DNA of 64,000 nt from JACCZR01 sp963844805 (GTDB lineage: Bacteria; Actinomycetota; Thermoleophilia; Solirubrobacterales; Thermoleophilaceae). This document shows positions 17,473 through 26,354 of this stretch, in pieces. How positions within the stretch are numbered: position 1 is the first letter of the stretch; each line of letters opens with the position of its first letter. Under the pieces are notes generated by a model. It did no database searches. It had not been told where the DNA came from and saw nothing but the letters and a program-made list of their open reading frames with translations. The stretch is from assembly GCA_963844805.1 (NCBI GenBank), contig CAWJPU010000009.1, positions 62,001-126,000 of the forward strand, read 5' to 3'. The position numbers and the translations under genes are program-made.

Positions 17473-18585
17473 GTGGACGAATGCGACATCGCGGTCGTCG
17501 GCGCGGGCATCGTCGGACTGGCGGTGGCCCGGGAGCTCGCCCGCCGGCGGCCGGCTGAAGCATTGTGCGTACTGGAAGCCGACGAAGACATCAGCCGCCA
17601 CCAGACCGCGCGCAACAGCGGCGTGGTGCACGCCGGCATTTACTACCGGCCGGGGTCGCTCAAGGCGCGGCTGTGCGTGGAAGGCGCGCGCGAGCTCTAC
17701 GAGCTCTGCGAGCGCGCCGGCGTGCGCCACGAGCGCTGCGGCAAGCTGATCGTGGCCCGCGATGCGGGGGAGCTGGACCGCCTCTACGAGCTCGAGCGCC
17801 GCGGCCGCGAGAACGGCGTGCCCGGGCTGCGCCGGGTGAACGCGGCGGAGATCGAGGAGATCGAGCCGCACTGCCGGGGCGTCGCCGCGCTGCACTCGCC
17901 CAACACCGGCATCGTCGACTTCCCGGGCGTTGCGCGGGCGCTGGCCGCCGGGCTCGACGTTCGCACCGGCGCGGGCGTGAGCGGAGTGCACGCGGACGGC
18001 CGGCGGCTGGTGCTGAGCCACGCACGCGGCGAGACGCGAGCCCGCTTCGCCGTCTTCTGCGCGGGGCGGGAAGCAGCGCGGCTCGCGGTGGCTGCAGGCG
18101 CCCCGCCCCATCCGAGCATCGTCGGGTTCCGCGGGTCCTACCTGCGGCTCACCCGGCCGGAGCTGGTGCGGGCGCTGATCTATCCCGTGCCCGACCCCGC
18201 CCTCCCCTTCCTGGGCGTGCACCTAACCAGGCACATCGACGGCGACGTGCTCATCGGTCCCACCGCCCTTCCACTCGGCGTTCATCTGCCCCTGTTCGCC
18301 CGCCACTGGCGGACGGGGCTCGCCGAGTTGTTCCACGCGGCCCATCCGCGGTCGCTGGTGCGCGCGGCGGCGGAGTTCGTCCCGGAGCTGTCGGACGCCG
18401 AGCCCGCGTTCGCCGGTGTGCGCGCGCAGGCTGTCGCGCGCGACGGGCGCCTGCTCGACGACTTCGCCTTCTCGCGCACCGAGCGCGCCCTGCACGTGCG
18501 CAACGCGCCGTCGCCGGCGGCGACCTCGGCGCTGGCTATCGCCCGGCTGGTAGCCGGCGAAGCAGAGCGCGCTCTGCCGGCGTGA
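17473..18585 (+). CDS. lhgO: L-2-hydroxyglutarate oxidase-like FAD enzyme (LhgO family)
   Basis: The 370-residue protein starts with the FAD dinucleotide-binding motif AVVGAGIVGLAVARELARR, then the LhgO/DAO family segment RNSGVVHAGIYYRPGSLKA, and later GFRGSYLRLTRPELVRALIY and GVHLTRHIDGDVLIGPTALP. These match L-2-hydroxyglutarate oxidases, which oxidise L-2-hydroxyglutarate to 2-oxoglutarate. It is out of theme in a glycan locus and may be a metabolic passenger, or may act on another hydroxy acid or sugar acid. Its 3' end overlaps the convergent flippase gene by 50 bases. Confidence 0.8.
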   Translation: MDECDIAVVGAGIVGLAVARELARRRPAEALCVLEADEDISRHQTARNSGVVHAGIYYRPGSLKARLCVEGARELYELCERAGVRHERCGKLIVARDAGELDRLYELERRGRENGVPGLRRVNAAEIEEIEPHCRGVAALHSPNTGIVDFPGVARALAAGLDVRTGAGVSGVHADGRRLVLSHARGETRARFAVFCAGREAARLAVAAGAPPHPSIVGFRGSYLRLTRPELVRALIYPVPDPALPFLGVHLTRHIDGDVLIGPTALPLGVHLPLFARHWRTGLAELFHAAHPRSLVRAAAEFVPELSDAEPAFAGVRAQAVARDGRLLDDFAFSRTERALHVRNAPSPAATSALAIARLVAGEAERALPA

Positions 18586-20041
18586 GGAACAGCACGGCGT
18601 AGGCCAGCCAGTACAGGGCCAACCCGCCGGCCGACACCACCAGCACCGAAGCCAGCGAGTCGAGGCCGAAGCCGGCGCGCGCGGCTACCAGCCCGAGGGC
18701 GAGCGCCAGGCCGAGCGCGTAAGCGGGCAGCCAGGCGCGGCGGGCCAGCTCGCCCACCCCCAGCTTGGCGGGCGCCAGCGCGTTGCGCAGCAGCGCCGGG
18801 AAGACCAGCACCAGGGGCAACGCCGTGCCGATCGCCACCCCCTCCAGCCCCAGCGAAGGGGTGAGCGCCAGCGACAGCACGATGTTGGCGCCCGCCGCCA
18901 GCCAGATCAGCCGCGCGTACTCGCGCGAGCGGCCCTCGCCCACCAGCGCCGCCACCACGAAGCCGAGTGCCGGGGCCAGCAGCCAGTACGACAGCAGGAT
19001 GGTCATCGCCGGCGCGGCCTCGCGGAAGCGCGGGCCGAGCCACACGTCGAGGATCGGGGCCGCCAGCACCATCAGGGTGATCACCAGCGGCGCCACCAGC
19101 GCGGCCACGTAGCGCGACCCGCGCACGAGCAGCTCGCGCAGCCGCTCCAGGTCGCCCGCAGCCCGCAGCCGCGAGGCGGCCGGCACCACGGTCACCGCCA
19201 CCGACAGGTTGAGCGCGCGCACCAGGTTGTGCGCGCGCACCGGCCCCTCGAACAGCCCCACCGCGCTGGCCGAGCGCATCACGCCGACGATCAGGCGGCT
19301 GAAGGCGTAGATGAAGAGGTTGGCCACCTCGACCGCGAACAGGTCGCCGGCCGTGGGCAGCAGGTCGCGCAGCCGCGCCCGCGCCGCCGCCAGGGAGGGC
19401 ACCCCGGGCAGCGCGCCGGCCGTGCGCGCAGTCCCGAGGGCGATCAGGCCGCCGATGAGCGGCAGCAGCCCGCTGGCTCCGATCAGCACCGCGAGCGGGG
19501 CGTCGCCGAGCGCGAGCGCGAGCATCACCGCCGCGTACACCGCCACCGCGGCGATCTCCGTGGCCGCCGCACGCGTGTACAGGCCGGCGGCCCGCATGGC
19601 GTCGCGGCCCACCGTCAGCGGCAGCCCCACCGCCGTCACCAGCGCCAAGGCGAGCGCCCCGCGGCGCGCAGCGTCGGCCAGCGCCGGAGACAGGTCCACC
19701 ACGGCAGCCATCACGAACCCGATCACCACGATCAGGGCGCCCGTGCCCACGCCGGCGGCCAGGTAGAGCAGGATGGCGCCACCGAACAGCTCCGAGCGCT
19801 CCTCCGTCTCGGCCATCCGCGCCGTGGCCGCCACCGAGACGCTGTTGTGCAGCACCAGCAGGTAGCCCGAGAGCGTCGACACCAGGCCGTAGACGCCGAG
19901 CTCGGCGAGCGTCAGCCGGCGCGCCAGGACCGTGACGATGGCCAGGAGCGCGAGGAGTCCCAGCGCCTGCGCGAGCGCCTGGGTGGCGGAGCCGGCGGCG
20001 AGCGCCCGGCCCTCGCCCTGCCTCTCGCGCCGAGAGTCCAC
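18536..20041 (-). CDS. Wzx-type oligosaccharide flippase (second copy)
   Basis: This 501-residue polytopic protein is a paralogue of the 15213-16739 flippase. Both share the LAELGVYGLVSTLSGYLLV-type first helices, the EGPVRAHNLVRALNLSVAVT loop and the PAMTILLSYWLLAPALGF helix. Family: MOP-superfamily polysaccharide flippase. It starts at GTG 20041 facing the WecG gene across 130 bases. Two flippases suggest two lipid-linked substrates or a duplicated function; the sequence cannot decide. Confidence 0.83.
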   Translation of the reverse strand: MDSRRERQGEGRALAAGSATQALAQALGLLALLAIVTVLARRLTLAELGVYGLVSTLSGYLLVLHNSVSVAATARMAETEERSELFGGAILLYLAAGVGTGALIVVIGFVMAAVVDLSPALADAARRGALALALVTAVGLPLTVGRDAMRAAGLYTRAAATEIAAVAVYAAVMLALALGDAPLAVLIGASGLLPLIGGLIALGTARTAGALPGVPSLAAARARLRDLLPTAGDLFAVEVANLFIYAFSRLIVGVMRSASAVGLFEGPVRAHNLVRALNLSVAVTVVPAASRLRAAGDLERLRELLVRGSRYVAALVAPLVITLMVLAAPILDVWLGPRFREAAPAMTILLSYWLLAPALGFVVAALVGEGRSREYARLIWLAAGANIVLSLALTPSLGLEGVAIGTALPLVLVFPALLRNALAPAKLGVGELARRAWLPAYALGLALALGLVAARAGFGLDSLASVLVVSAGGLALYWLAYAVLFLTPAERALLRRLPAGR

Positions 20042-20061
20042 GGGCCTCGCCGTGTTTATCA

Positions 20062-20086
20062 GGAACCTCGGTTGTGTTTACGCGTC
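20062..20086 (+). promoter_or_regulatory. ECF-sigma-like promoter candidate (GGAAC, 16 bases, CGTC)
   Basis: GGAAC at 20062-20066 and CGTC at 20083-20086 are separated by 16 bases, the classical layout of ECF (sigmaE/sigmaH-type) promoters. The WecG start is about 85 bases further on, so this unit would have an untranslated leader, unlike most others here. The motif is short and could be chance. Confidence 0.3.
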
Positions 20087-20171
20087 CTCTGGACCCGGGA
20101 TACCCTCCAAAGGGTCGCTGGGTTGCAGGGGCCGTTCAACCGCCGGCGCCACACATGTTCAGGATCGCCAC

Positions 20172-20996
20172 ATGAACGCCTCTCAGGCGCAGATAGTCCC
20201 TCATCCGCCGGTCACCGGCCCGAGTCTCCCCTGGCGCGACATCCTCGGCCTGCCGATCGCCCTCACCGACTACGACGAGGCGATGGACCGGATGGACGCG
20301 ATGGTCGAGAAGCGCGAGCCCGGCTACGTCTGCGCGCTCGCGACGCACGCGGTGAGCCTCTCCCTGCACGACTCCGAGCTGCGCAGCGCGATCCGCTCCT
20401 CGACCCTTGCCCTCCCCGACGGCGTGCCGCTGGTGTGGGCGGCCAACACGCTCGGCGAGGACCTGCCCAGCCGCGTCTACGGCCCGGAGCTGATGCGCCG
20501 CTACAACGACCGCTCGGCCGAGAAGGGGCACCGCATCTGGCTCTACGGCGGCCGCGACCAGGGCTCGCTCGTCCAGCTCGCGCTCAACCTGCGCCGCATG
20601 CATCGCGGCCTGCGCATCGTCGGCGGCTACTCGCCTCCCTTCCGTGCCCTGTCGGCCGAGGAGGAGGACGCGATCGTCGAGCAGATCAACGACGCCCGCC
20701 CCGACGTGCTGTGGGTGGGGATCGGCGCTCCCAAGCAGGAGAAGTGGATGGCCCGCATGCGGGACCGGCTCGAGGTGCCCGTGATGGGCGGAGTCGGCGC
20801 CGCGTTCGACTTCCACGCGGGCCGCGTGTCGCAAGCGCCGAACTGGATGCAGGAGGCCGGCCTGGAGTGGATCTACCGCATCGCGCAGGAGCCGGGCCGG
20901 CTCCTGCCGCGCTACCTGATCCACAACCCGCGCTTCATGGCCGCGTTCCTCAGGCAGCTGGCGCGCGAGCGCCGACAGGCCGAGCGTCGCTCGTAG
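20172..20996 (+). CDS. WecG/TagA/CpsF family glycosyltransferase (GT26)
   Basis: From ATG 20172 the 274-residue protein has the family's typical DILGLPIALTDYDEAMDRM beginning, the YVCALATHAVSLSLHDSELR and LALPDGVPLVWAANTLG segments (Thr/His and Asp of the active site), and VLWVGIGAPKQEKWMARMRD. These enzymes add ManNAc or ManNAcA to a lipid-linked sugar at the membrane. The neighbouring nucleotide-sugar dehydrogenase could supply a uronic-acid donor. A second family member sits at 47580. Its TAG stop is part of the next gene's -10-like box. Confidence 0.88.
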   Translation: MNASQAQIVPHPPVTGPSLPWRDILGLPIALTDYDEAMDRMDAMVEKREPGYVCALATHAVSLSLHDSELRSAIRSSTLALPDGVPLVWAANTLGEDLPSRVYGPELMRRYNDRSAEKGHRIWLYGGRDQGSLVQLALNLRRMHRGLRIVGGYSPPFRALSAEEEDAIVEQINDARPDVLWVGIGAPKQEKWMARMRDRLEVPVMGGVGAAFDFHAGRVSQAPNWMQEAGLEWIYRIAQEPGRLLPRYLIHNPRFMAAFLRQLARERRQAERRS

Positions 20997-20999
20997 ACT
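20994..20999 (+). promoter_or_regulatory. -10-like box TAGACT overlapping an upstream stop codon
   Basis: TAGACT starts with the TAG stop of the WecG gene and ends seven bases before GTG 21007. The dehydrogenase gene could thus be transcribed from its own leaderless promoter as well as by read-through. Confidence 0.4.
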
Positions 21000-21006
21000 C
21001 CGCTTC

Positions 21007-22233
21007 GTGACCTCCGTAGCCGTCATCGGCCTCGGCCGAGTCGGCCTTCCGCTGGCGCTCTCCTTCGCCGACCGCGGCGTCGAGACCATCGGCGTCGAGC
21101 GCGACGCCTCGGTACTGCGCTCGCTGGAGTCCGGCGAGATGCCCTTCCACGAGACGGGCACCCAGGAGCTGCTCGAGCGGGTGATCGCCGGCGGCAAGTT
21201 CCGCTGGACCGACCGCATTCCCGAGGCCGCGGAGGCCGACCACGTCGTGCTCACGCTCGGCACCCCCGCGCTGGTGCACCTGGAGATCGACGTCTCCCAG
21301 ATCCGCAGCGCGCTGGACGACCTGCTGCCGATCCTCCGCCCCGGCCAGTCGCTGGTACTGCGCTCCACAGTGGCGCCCGGCACCACCGAGTGGGTGGCCG
21401 GCTACCTCGAGCAGCGCCGCGGCTTCCGCGCCGGCGAGGACCTGTTCGTCTCCCACGTGCCCGAGCGCATCGCCGAGAACCACTTCCTCGAGGAGATCGC
21501 CAGCCTGCCGACGATCGTCGGCGGCGTCGGCGAGCATTCCGGCGAACATGCGGCCGCCCTGTTCGAGGTCTTCGGCACCGAGATCGTCCAAACCAGCCCG
21601 GTGGAAGCCGAGCTGGCCAAGATCTGGACCAACATCCTGCGCTACGCGCAGTTCGCCCTGCCCAACCTCCTGATGATGGAGTGCGAGCAGTTCGGCGCGA
21701 ACGTGTTCGACGTCGTCGACCTGATCAACCACGACTACCCGCGCGGCGGCATGGCCGCGCCGGGCCTGACCGCGGGCACCTGCCTGCGCAAGGACTTCGC
21801 CTTCTCCGAGGAGCGCTCGCAGGCGCCGGGCATGTTGCTCGCCGTCTCGCGCGTGCACGAGACCGTGCCGCGCTTCCTCGTGGACGGCATACGCAAGCGA
21901 CTCGGCTCGCTGCGCGACCGCAAGGTCGCCGTGCTCGGGCTCACCTTCAAGCGCGACTCCGACGACCTGCGCGACTCGCTGTCGGGCAAGCTCGTGCGCC
22001 TGCTGGAGCGCGACCTCGCACACGTCGCGCGCCACGACCCGCACGTGCCCGACCTGTCCGAACCGCTGGAGTCCGCGCTGGAGGGCGCCGACGCCGTCGT
22101 GATCGCCACCAACCACGCCGAGTTCGAGGGTCTGGCCGCGCGCATGCCCCAGGGCGCCGTGCTGGTGGACCCGTGGAACGTGGCCGGGACCGGGCAGGTC
22201 TTCGCCGCGGCCGAGGAGCTGGTGGCGCGGTGA
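21007..22233 (+). CDS. Nucleotide-sugar (UDP-HexNAc/UDP-glucose type) 6-dehydrogenase
   Basis: The 408-residue protein has the N-terminal NAD loop VAVIGLGRVGLPLALSFADR, the STVAPGTTEW segment, a catalytic Cys259 in AGTCLRKD and the C-terminal GLTFKRDSDDLRDS motif of the UDP-glucose/UDP-ManNAc dehydrogenase family. It would oxidise C6 of a UDP-sugar to the uronic acid using two NAD+. Next to a WecG-type transferase, UDP-ManNAcA is a reasonable product, but the substrate is not certain. The stop overlaps the next gene's GTG. Confidence 0.85.
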   Translation: MTSVAVIGLGRVGLPLALSFADRGVETIGVERDASVLRSLESGEMPFHETGTQELLERVIAGGKFRWTDRIPEAAEADHVVLTLGTPALVHLEIDVSQIRSALDDLLPILRPGQSLVLRSTVAPGTTEWVAGYLEQRRGFRAGEDLFVSHVPERIAENHFLEEIASLPTIVGGVGEHSGEHAAALFEVFGTEIVQTSPVEAELAKIWTNILRYAQFALPNLLMMECEQFGANVFDVVDLINHDYPRGGMAAPGLTAGTCLRKDFAFSEERSQAPGMLLAVSRVHETVPRFLVDGIRKRLGSLRDRKVAVLGLTFKRDSDDLRDSLSGKLVRLLERDLAHVARHDPHVPDLSEPLESALEGADAVVIATNHAEFEGLAARMPQGAVLVDPWNVAGTGQVFAAAEELVAR

Positions 22234-23189
22234 GCCGCGTGCTGGTGACGGGCGGGGCGGGCACGATCGGCACCGCGGTGGTGCGCCGCCTCCTCGACGA
22301 GCCCGGCCTCGAGGTGCGGGTCTCCGACCAGCGGCCGACGCCGGACTGGATGCGCGAGGCGTGCGAGGTCCACGAGGGCGACCTGCGCGACCTCGACGAG
22401 GCGCGTAGGGCCACCGCCGGCTGCTCGCTGTCGGTGCACCTGGCCGCGATCGTGGGCGGCATCGGCAACTTCCACAAGCTGCCGCACACGCTGCTCGAGG
22501 TCAACAACGCGCTCTACAACGCGGTCATGCGCGCGGCGCTCGAGGAGCAGGTCGACCGCCTGGTGTACGTCTCGTCGTCGATGGTCTTCGAGCGCGCCAC
22601 GACCTTCCCGACGCGCGAGTCGGCCCTCGTCGACACCGCGACGCCGCTGTCCGCCTACGGCTTCTCCAAGCTCTCGGGCGAGATCTACTGCCGCGCGCTG
22701 CACGACGAGCACGGGCTGCCCTTCACCATCTGCCGGCCGTTCAACGCCTACGGCCCCGGCGAGATGCCCGACGACGAGCCGGGCATCGCCCACGCCGTGC
22801 CCGACCTGATCAACAAGGTGCTCTCCGCCCAGCGCCCGCTGCCGATCTTCGGCTCGGGCGAGCAGACGCGCACGCTCACCCACGTCGACGACATCGCCGA
22901 CGGGATCGTCACCGCCATGACCCACCCCGCCGGCGAGAACGAGGACTTCAACGTGTCCGCGTCGGAGGAGATGACCGTGACCGAGATCGCGCGCAAGGTG
23001 TGGATTGCCTGCGGCGAGGACCCGGACGAGTTCGAGCTCGAGCACCTGCCGAGCTTCGAGGTCGACGTGCAGCGGCGCTGGCCCTCGGTCGAGAAGGCGC
23101 GCGAGCTGCTGGGCTGGGAGGCCAGGATCGGCGTGGACGAGGGGATCGCGCAGACCGTGGAGTGGCTGCGCGTCCGGCAGACCGCCTGA
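22230..23189 (+). CDS. NAD-dependent sugar-nucleotide epimerase/dehydratase
   Basis: The 319-residue extended short-chain dehydrogenase begins SRVLVTGGAGTIGTAVVRRL, has VYVSSSMVFE in the active-site strand, catalytic YGFSK (Tyr-x3-Lys) and the CRPFNAYGPGEMPDDEPG loop. It could epimerise or dehydrate the UDP-sugar made by the upstream dehydrogenase, to which it is coupled by GTGA. The SSSMVFE variant is less common than SSSxVYG. Substrate unknown. Confidence 0.82.
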   Translation: MSRVLVTGGAGTIGTAVVRRLLDEPGLEVRVSDQRPTPDWMREACEVHEGDLRDLDEARRATAGCSLSVHLAAIVGGIGNFHKLPHTLLEVNNALYNAVMRAALEEQVDRLVYVSSSMVFERATTFPTRESALVDTATPLSAYGFSKLSGEIYCRALHDEHGLPFTICRPFNAYGPGEMPDDEPGIAHAVPDLINKVLSAQRPLPIFGSGEQTRTLTHVDDIADGIVTAMTHPAGENEDFNVSASEEMTVTEIARKVWIACGEDPDEFELEHLPSFEVDVQRRWPSVEKARELLGWEARIGVDEGIAQTVEWLRVRQTA

Positions 23190-24064
23190 ACCGCGTACTG
23201 GTCACCGGCGGCGCCGGCTTCGCCGGGCGCCACCTGGTCGAGCACCTGCGCTCGCGGGGCGATGAGGTGACCGCGCCGCCGCGCGAGGTGCTCGAGCTGG
23301 AGAACCCGGACGCTCTGCGTGGCGCCGTGTCCGCCCTGCGCCCCGACGTCGTCTACCACCTGGCCGCGGAGGCCTCCGTGCCGGCGTCGTGGGAGGACCC
23401 GGGCGCCACCCTGACCGCCAACCTGACCACCACGCTCAACGTCCTCGAGGCCGTGCGCCACGAGGCTCCGGAGGCCAGGGTGCTGCTGGCGGGCTCGGGC
23501 GAGGTGTACGGCGAGCCCGACGCGCTGCCGGTGACCGAGGAGGCGCCGCTGCGCCCCCAGAACCCCTACGCGGTGTCCAAGGCGGCCTGCGACCTCCTGG
23601 GCGGCCAGTACGCGGTCGCCCACGGCCTGAACGTGGTCCGGAGCCGGGCGTTCAACCACGCCGGCCCGGGCCAGTCCGACCTGTACGTCGTGGGCGCGCT
23701 CACCCGCCAGGTGGCCGAAGCCGAGGCCGCGGGCCAGTCCGAGGTGACCATCCGGACCGGCAACGCCGACTCCCGGCGCGACTTCACCGACGTGCGCGAC
23801 GTCGTCCGCGCGTACGCGCTGATCGAGGAGCCCGGGGTCTACAACGTCTGCTCGGGCCGCACCGCCAGCGTCCATGACCTGCTCTCGATACTCGACGCGG
23901 CGACGCCGCTGGCGCTCTCCCACGAGATCGACCCGGCGCGCGTGCGGGCCCACGACGTGCCCGAGATCCGCGGCGCGGCCGGCCGGCTCGACGGCTGGGA
24001 GCCGGAGATCCCGCTGGAGCTGACGGTGGCCGACGCCCTCGAGTGGTGGCGGACGGCGCTGTAG
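23186..24064 (+). CDS. NAD-dependent sugar-nucleotide epimerase/dehydratase (GMD/RMD-like), likely CTG start
   Basis: The protein (about 292 residues) has NRVLVTGGAGFAGRHLVEHL, LLAGSGEVYGEPD, catalytic YAVSK and RSRAFNHAGPGQSDLYVVG, the last being typical of GDP-4-keto-6-deoxymannose reductases (RMD). CTG at 23186 inside the previous stop (CTGA) would give (M)NRVLVTGG, the usual family start. GTG at 23162 would add eight residues and a 28-base overlap, so either is possible. If RMD-like, it could complete GDP-6-deoxymannose made by the dehydratase at the left edge. Confidence 0.8.
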   Translation: MNRVLVTGGAGFAGRHLVEHLRSRGDEVTAPPREVLELENPDALRGAVSALRPDVVYHLAAEASVPASWEDPGATLTANLTTTLNVLEAVRHEAPEARVLLAGSGEVYGEPDALPVTEEAPLRPQNPYAVSKAACDLLGGQYAVAHGLNVVRSRAFNHAGPGQSDLYVVGALTRQVAEAEAAGQSEVTIRTGNADSRRDFTDVRDVVRAYALIEEPGVYNVCSGRTASVHDLLSILDAATPLALSHEIDPARVRAHDVPEIRGAAGRLDGWEPEIPLELTVADALEWWRTAL

Positions 24065-24972
24065 GCGACTGCCCGGCGTGCGGCGCGGCGGCCCTGGCGC
24101 CGTGGCGCTCGGTGCCCTCGGGGGAGCCGTCCGACCCCCGCCGGTTCGACCTGCGTCGCTGCTCCGCCTGCGGCAGCGCGGTCACCGGCGGGGCCCCACC
24201 CGGCCCCGAGGCGTACAGCACGGGCGTGTACGCGCCCCGCCCGCCCCGCGCCGCAGGCGCGCTGCGCGCGCTGCAGCGCCGGCTCGACCGCCAGCCCGCG
24301 CGCCTGCTGAGCCGGGCCGGCGTCCCACCGGGCGGCCGGGTGCTGGACGCGGGCGCCGGGCGCGGACGGCTGGTGGAGAGCCTGGGCGCCGCCGGGTTCG
24401 ACGCCCGCGGCATCGACCCGGCGCCGCGCGCCACCAGCGCCCGCGTGAGCGAGGGGACCATCGGTGGACACGAGGACTCCGGACTGGACGCGGTGGTGCT
24501 GTGGCACGTGCTGGAGCACCTCGACAAGCCGCTGGCCGCGCTGCGCCGGGTGAAAGGGTGGCTGCGGCCCGGCGGCGCCGTGCTGGTGGGTGTGCCGAAC
24601 CTGGGCTCGCTTCAGGCTTCGATCGCCGGCGAGGGCTGGCTGCACCTCGACGTACCGCGGCACCGCGTGCACCTGACCACCCGCGGACTCTCGGCTCTGC
24701 TGCGCCGGGCCGGGCTCGAGCCGGTGCTCGGCGAGCACATGGTCTGGGAGCACAACCCCGGTGCCATGTGGATGGCGCTGCTCACGCGGGCCGGGATGAC
24801 GCCCGGCTTCCCGTTCCACCTGCTCAAGCGCAACGTGGCGGCGCGCCCGCGCGACCTGGCGCTGCTCGCCGCCGGCGTGCCCCTGGCGCCAGTGGCCGTC
24901 GCTCTCGAGGCGCTGGCCGCCCGTGCCGGCCGCGGCGGGACCGTGGCGGTGGTGGCGCACGGGCCCAGCTAG
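24043..24972 (+). CDS. SAM-dependent methyltransferase with Zn-ribbon-like N-terminus
   Basis: The 309-residue protein begins with a four-cysteine module (CPACGAAAL, then RRCSACGSAV) followed by the SAM loop VLDAGAGRGRLVESLG and the diagnostic EGWLHLDVPRHRVHLTTRGL motif. It is a paralogue of the methyltransferase at 2579. Such proteins methylate sugars or small carboxyl-containing intermediates in antibiotic and glycan clusters; the substrate here is unknown. The gene overlaps the upstream epimerase by 22 bases, starting at GTG 24043 or 24046. Confidence 0.8.
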   Translation: MVADGAVGDCPACGAAALAPWRSVPSGEPSDPRRFDLRRCSACGSAVTGGAPPGPEAYSTGVYAPRPPRAAGALRALQRRLDRQPARLLSRAGVPPGGRVLDAGAGRGRLVESLGAAGFDARGIDPAPRATSARVSEGTIGGHEDSGLDAVVLWHVLEHLDKPLAALRRVKGWLRPGGAVLVGVPNLGSLQASIAGEGWLHLDVPRHRVHLTTRGLSALLRRAGLEPVLGEHMVWEHNPGAMWMALLTRAGMTPGFPFHLLKRNVAARPRDLALLAAGVPLAPVAVALEALAARAGRGGTVAVVAHGPS

Positions 24973-24979
24973 GGCGCAG

Positions 24980-25100
24980 AGCGCGCGCCGTCCAGCGCGC
25001 GCCGTCCAGCGCGCCCCAAGCCGCGGCCGCCCCGACGCAGCCCGCGCGCCCCTCCGCCATGGGCCCGGGCGCCCCGACGCAGCCGCGCGCCCCTGCGCCG
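24980..25100. repeat. Short direct repeats in the 24973-25181 intergenic region
   Basis: A 14-base unit (agcgcgcgccgtcc) occurs at 24980 and 24994 with a partial third copy. A second direct repeat of about 30 bases (beginning gccccgacgcagcc) occurs at 25029-25058 and 25071-25099 with a one-base gap and one substitution. I see no coding sequence in this stretch between convergent genes. Confidence 0.75.
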
Positions 25101-25103
25101 CGG

Positions 25104-25177
25104 CCCCCTTGCGGGATTCGGCAAGCCGCTTGCAGGGGGTGGAACCGCTTGCACCGGGGGCAAGCCGTTGCCAGAAA
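25104..25177. repeat. Palindrome-rich element, copy 1 (partner at 54428)
   Basis: This segment between two convergent genes contains nested inverted repeats: ccccctt/aggggg arms, gcaagccgcttgc, and gcttgc/gcaagc. It shares the order attcGgcaa, 18 bases, AACCGCTTGCACC, 12 bases, ttgccagaaa with a segment at 54428-54490. It may act here as a bidirectional terminator, but the other copy lies between divergent genes. Confidence 0.65.
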
Positions 25178-25181
25178 CGCC

Positions 25182-26348
25182 CTACGGGGTCTCGGAGGGT
25201 GTGCGCGCGTCGCTCTCGCCGGCCCGGTAGAGCGCGAGCAGGCGCTCGGTGAACAGCGCCTCCGAATGGTTGCGGCGCACGCGGGCGATCAGCTCGTCGC
25301 CCTCCTCGCGGCGACGCTCGGGGTCGGCCCACAGCTCGCGCAGGCGCTCGGTGAGCGCCGGGGTGTCGCCGCGGGGCAGCACGCGGTCGGCGCCAATCAG
25401 CTCCGGCACCCCACCCACCGCCGAGCCGAGCACCGGGACGCCGGCGGCCATCGCCTCCAGCACCCCGTAGGGCGAGAACTCGTGGTAGTTCGAGGGCAGG
25501 AGCACCGCGCCCGCACGGGCGAGCAGGGCGGCCACCGCGTCGCGGCCGACCCGGCCGAGGAAGTCGACCGGGGCGTGCAGCTCGGCCGCCCGGCTCTCCA
25601 GCGCCTCCCGCTCGGGGCCCTCGCCGGCGAGCTTCAGGCGCACGCCGGTCGCGGCCGCCGCCTCCACGGCCGCTCCGAGGCCCTTCTCGGGCGAGAGCCG
25701 CGCGGCCACCAGCGCGTACTCGCCGCCATCCGCCCGCGAGCGCTCGGCGACCGCGTCGGCGGGCAGGTAGTGCGGCAGCACGTCGATCCGCTCGGACGGC
25801 GCGCCCAGGCGCGCGAGCTGGCCGGCCGCCCAGCTGCTGGGCGCGACGAAGCGGTCGACCGCCCGGAAGACGGCCGGCTGCTGCGCCGACAGCGCGGCTG
25901 CGTATGCAGCCGCCTCGGGCAGCGAGCCGCGGCAGTTGAGCACCAGGCCCGGCAGCGTGTTGCGGCCATGGCAGCGAAAGCACGGGCCGCCGTCGCGAGC
26001 CGCCACGGCGATCGCACAGAACAGGCGCAGGTTGTGCAGGTGCAGTAAGACCCGCGCACCGGCCTCGCGGGCGGCGGCGAGGCCCCGGGGGCCCACCAGC
26101 GGCTGCATGTTGTGGACGTGCACGACGTCGGCCTCCAGCTCGCGCGCGGCGGCGGCGAGCTCGGCGGGGCGGTCGCCGCCGCGCAGCAGCGAGACCGCCG
26201 CCTTCGCCCTGCCCACCTCGCCCGAGCGGCGCTCCAGCAGCCGGTGTACGACGCCCGCGCGGCGCAGCGCGCGCAGCTGCAGCTCGACGGAGCGTTCCTC
26301 GCCTCCCTCGATCCGGTACCGGTTGTGCACGACGAGGACGCGCGCCAC
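25182..26348 (-). CDS. GT4 family glycosyltransferase
   Basis: The 388-residue protein begins ARVLVVHNRYRIEGGEERSV, a GT4 subfamily start. It has a cysteine-containing segment GGPCFRCHGRNTLPGLVLNC seen in GT4 proteins of this type, the donor site AARLSPEKGLGAAVEA, and E-x7-E in EFSPYGVLEAMAAG. It would add a sugar during glycan assembly. Its GTG start is seven bases from a TAGCCT box that is the reverse complement of the box used by the divergent GT2 gene. Confidence 0.85.
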   Translation of the reverse strand: MARVLVVHNRYRIEGGEERSVELQLRALRRAGVVHRLLERRSGEVGRAKAAVSLLRGGDRPAELAAAARELEADVVHVHNMQPLVGPRGLAAAREAGARVLLHLHNLRLFCAIAVAARDGGPCFRCHGRNTLPGLVLNCRGSLPEAAAYAAALSAQQPAVFRAVDRFVAPSSWAAGQLARLGAPSERIDVLPHYLPADAVAERSRADGGEYALVAARLSPEKGLGAAVEAAAATGVRLKLAGEGPEREALESRAAELHAPVDFLGRVGRDAVAALLARAGAVLLPSNYHEFSPYGVLEAMAAGVPVLGSAVGGVPELIGADRVLPRGDTPALTERLRELWADPERRREEGDELIARVRRNHSEALFTERLLALYRAGESDARTPSETP

Positions 26349-26354
26349 CGGCTC

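Noticed and set aside
24973..25181. A small gene in the repeat-rich gap
   Set aside because: Short open frames there have repetitive, Arg/Pro/Ala-rich translations with no start context; the structure is explained by direct and inverted repeats.
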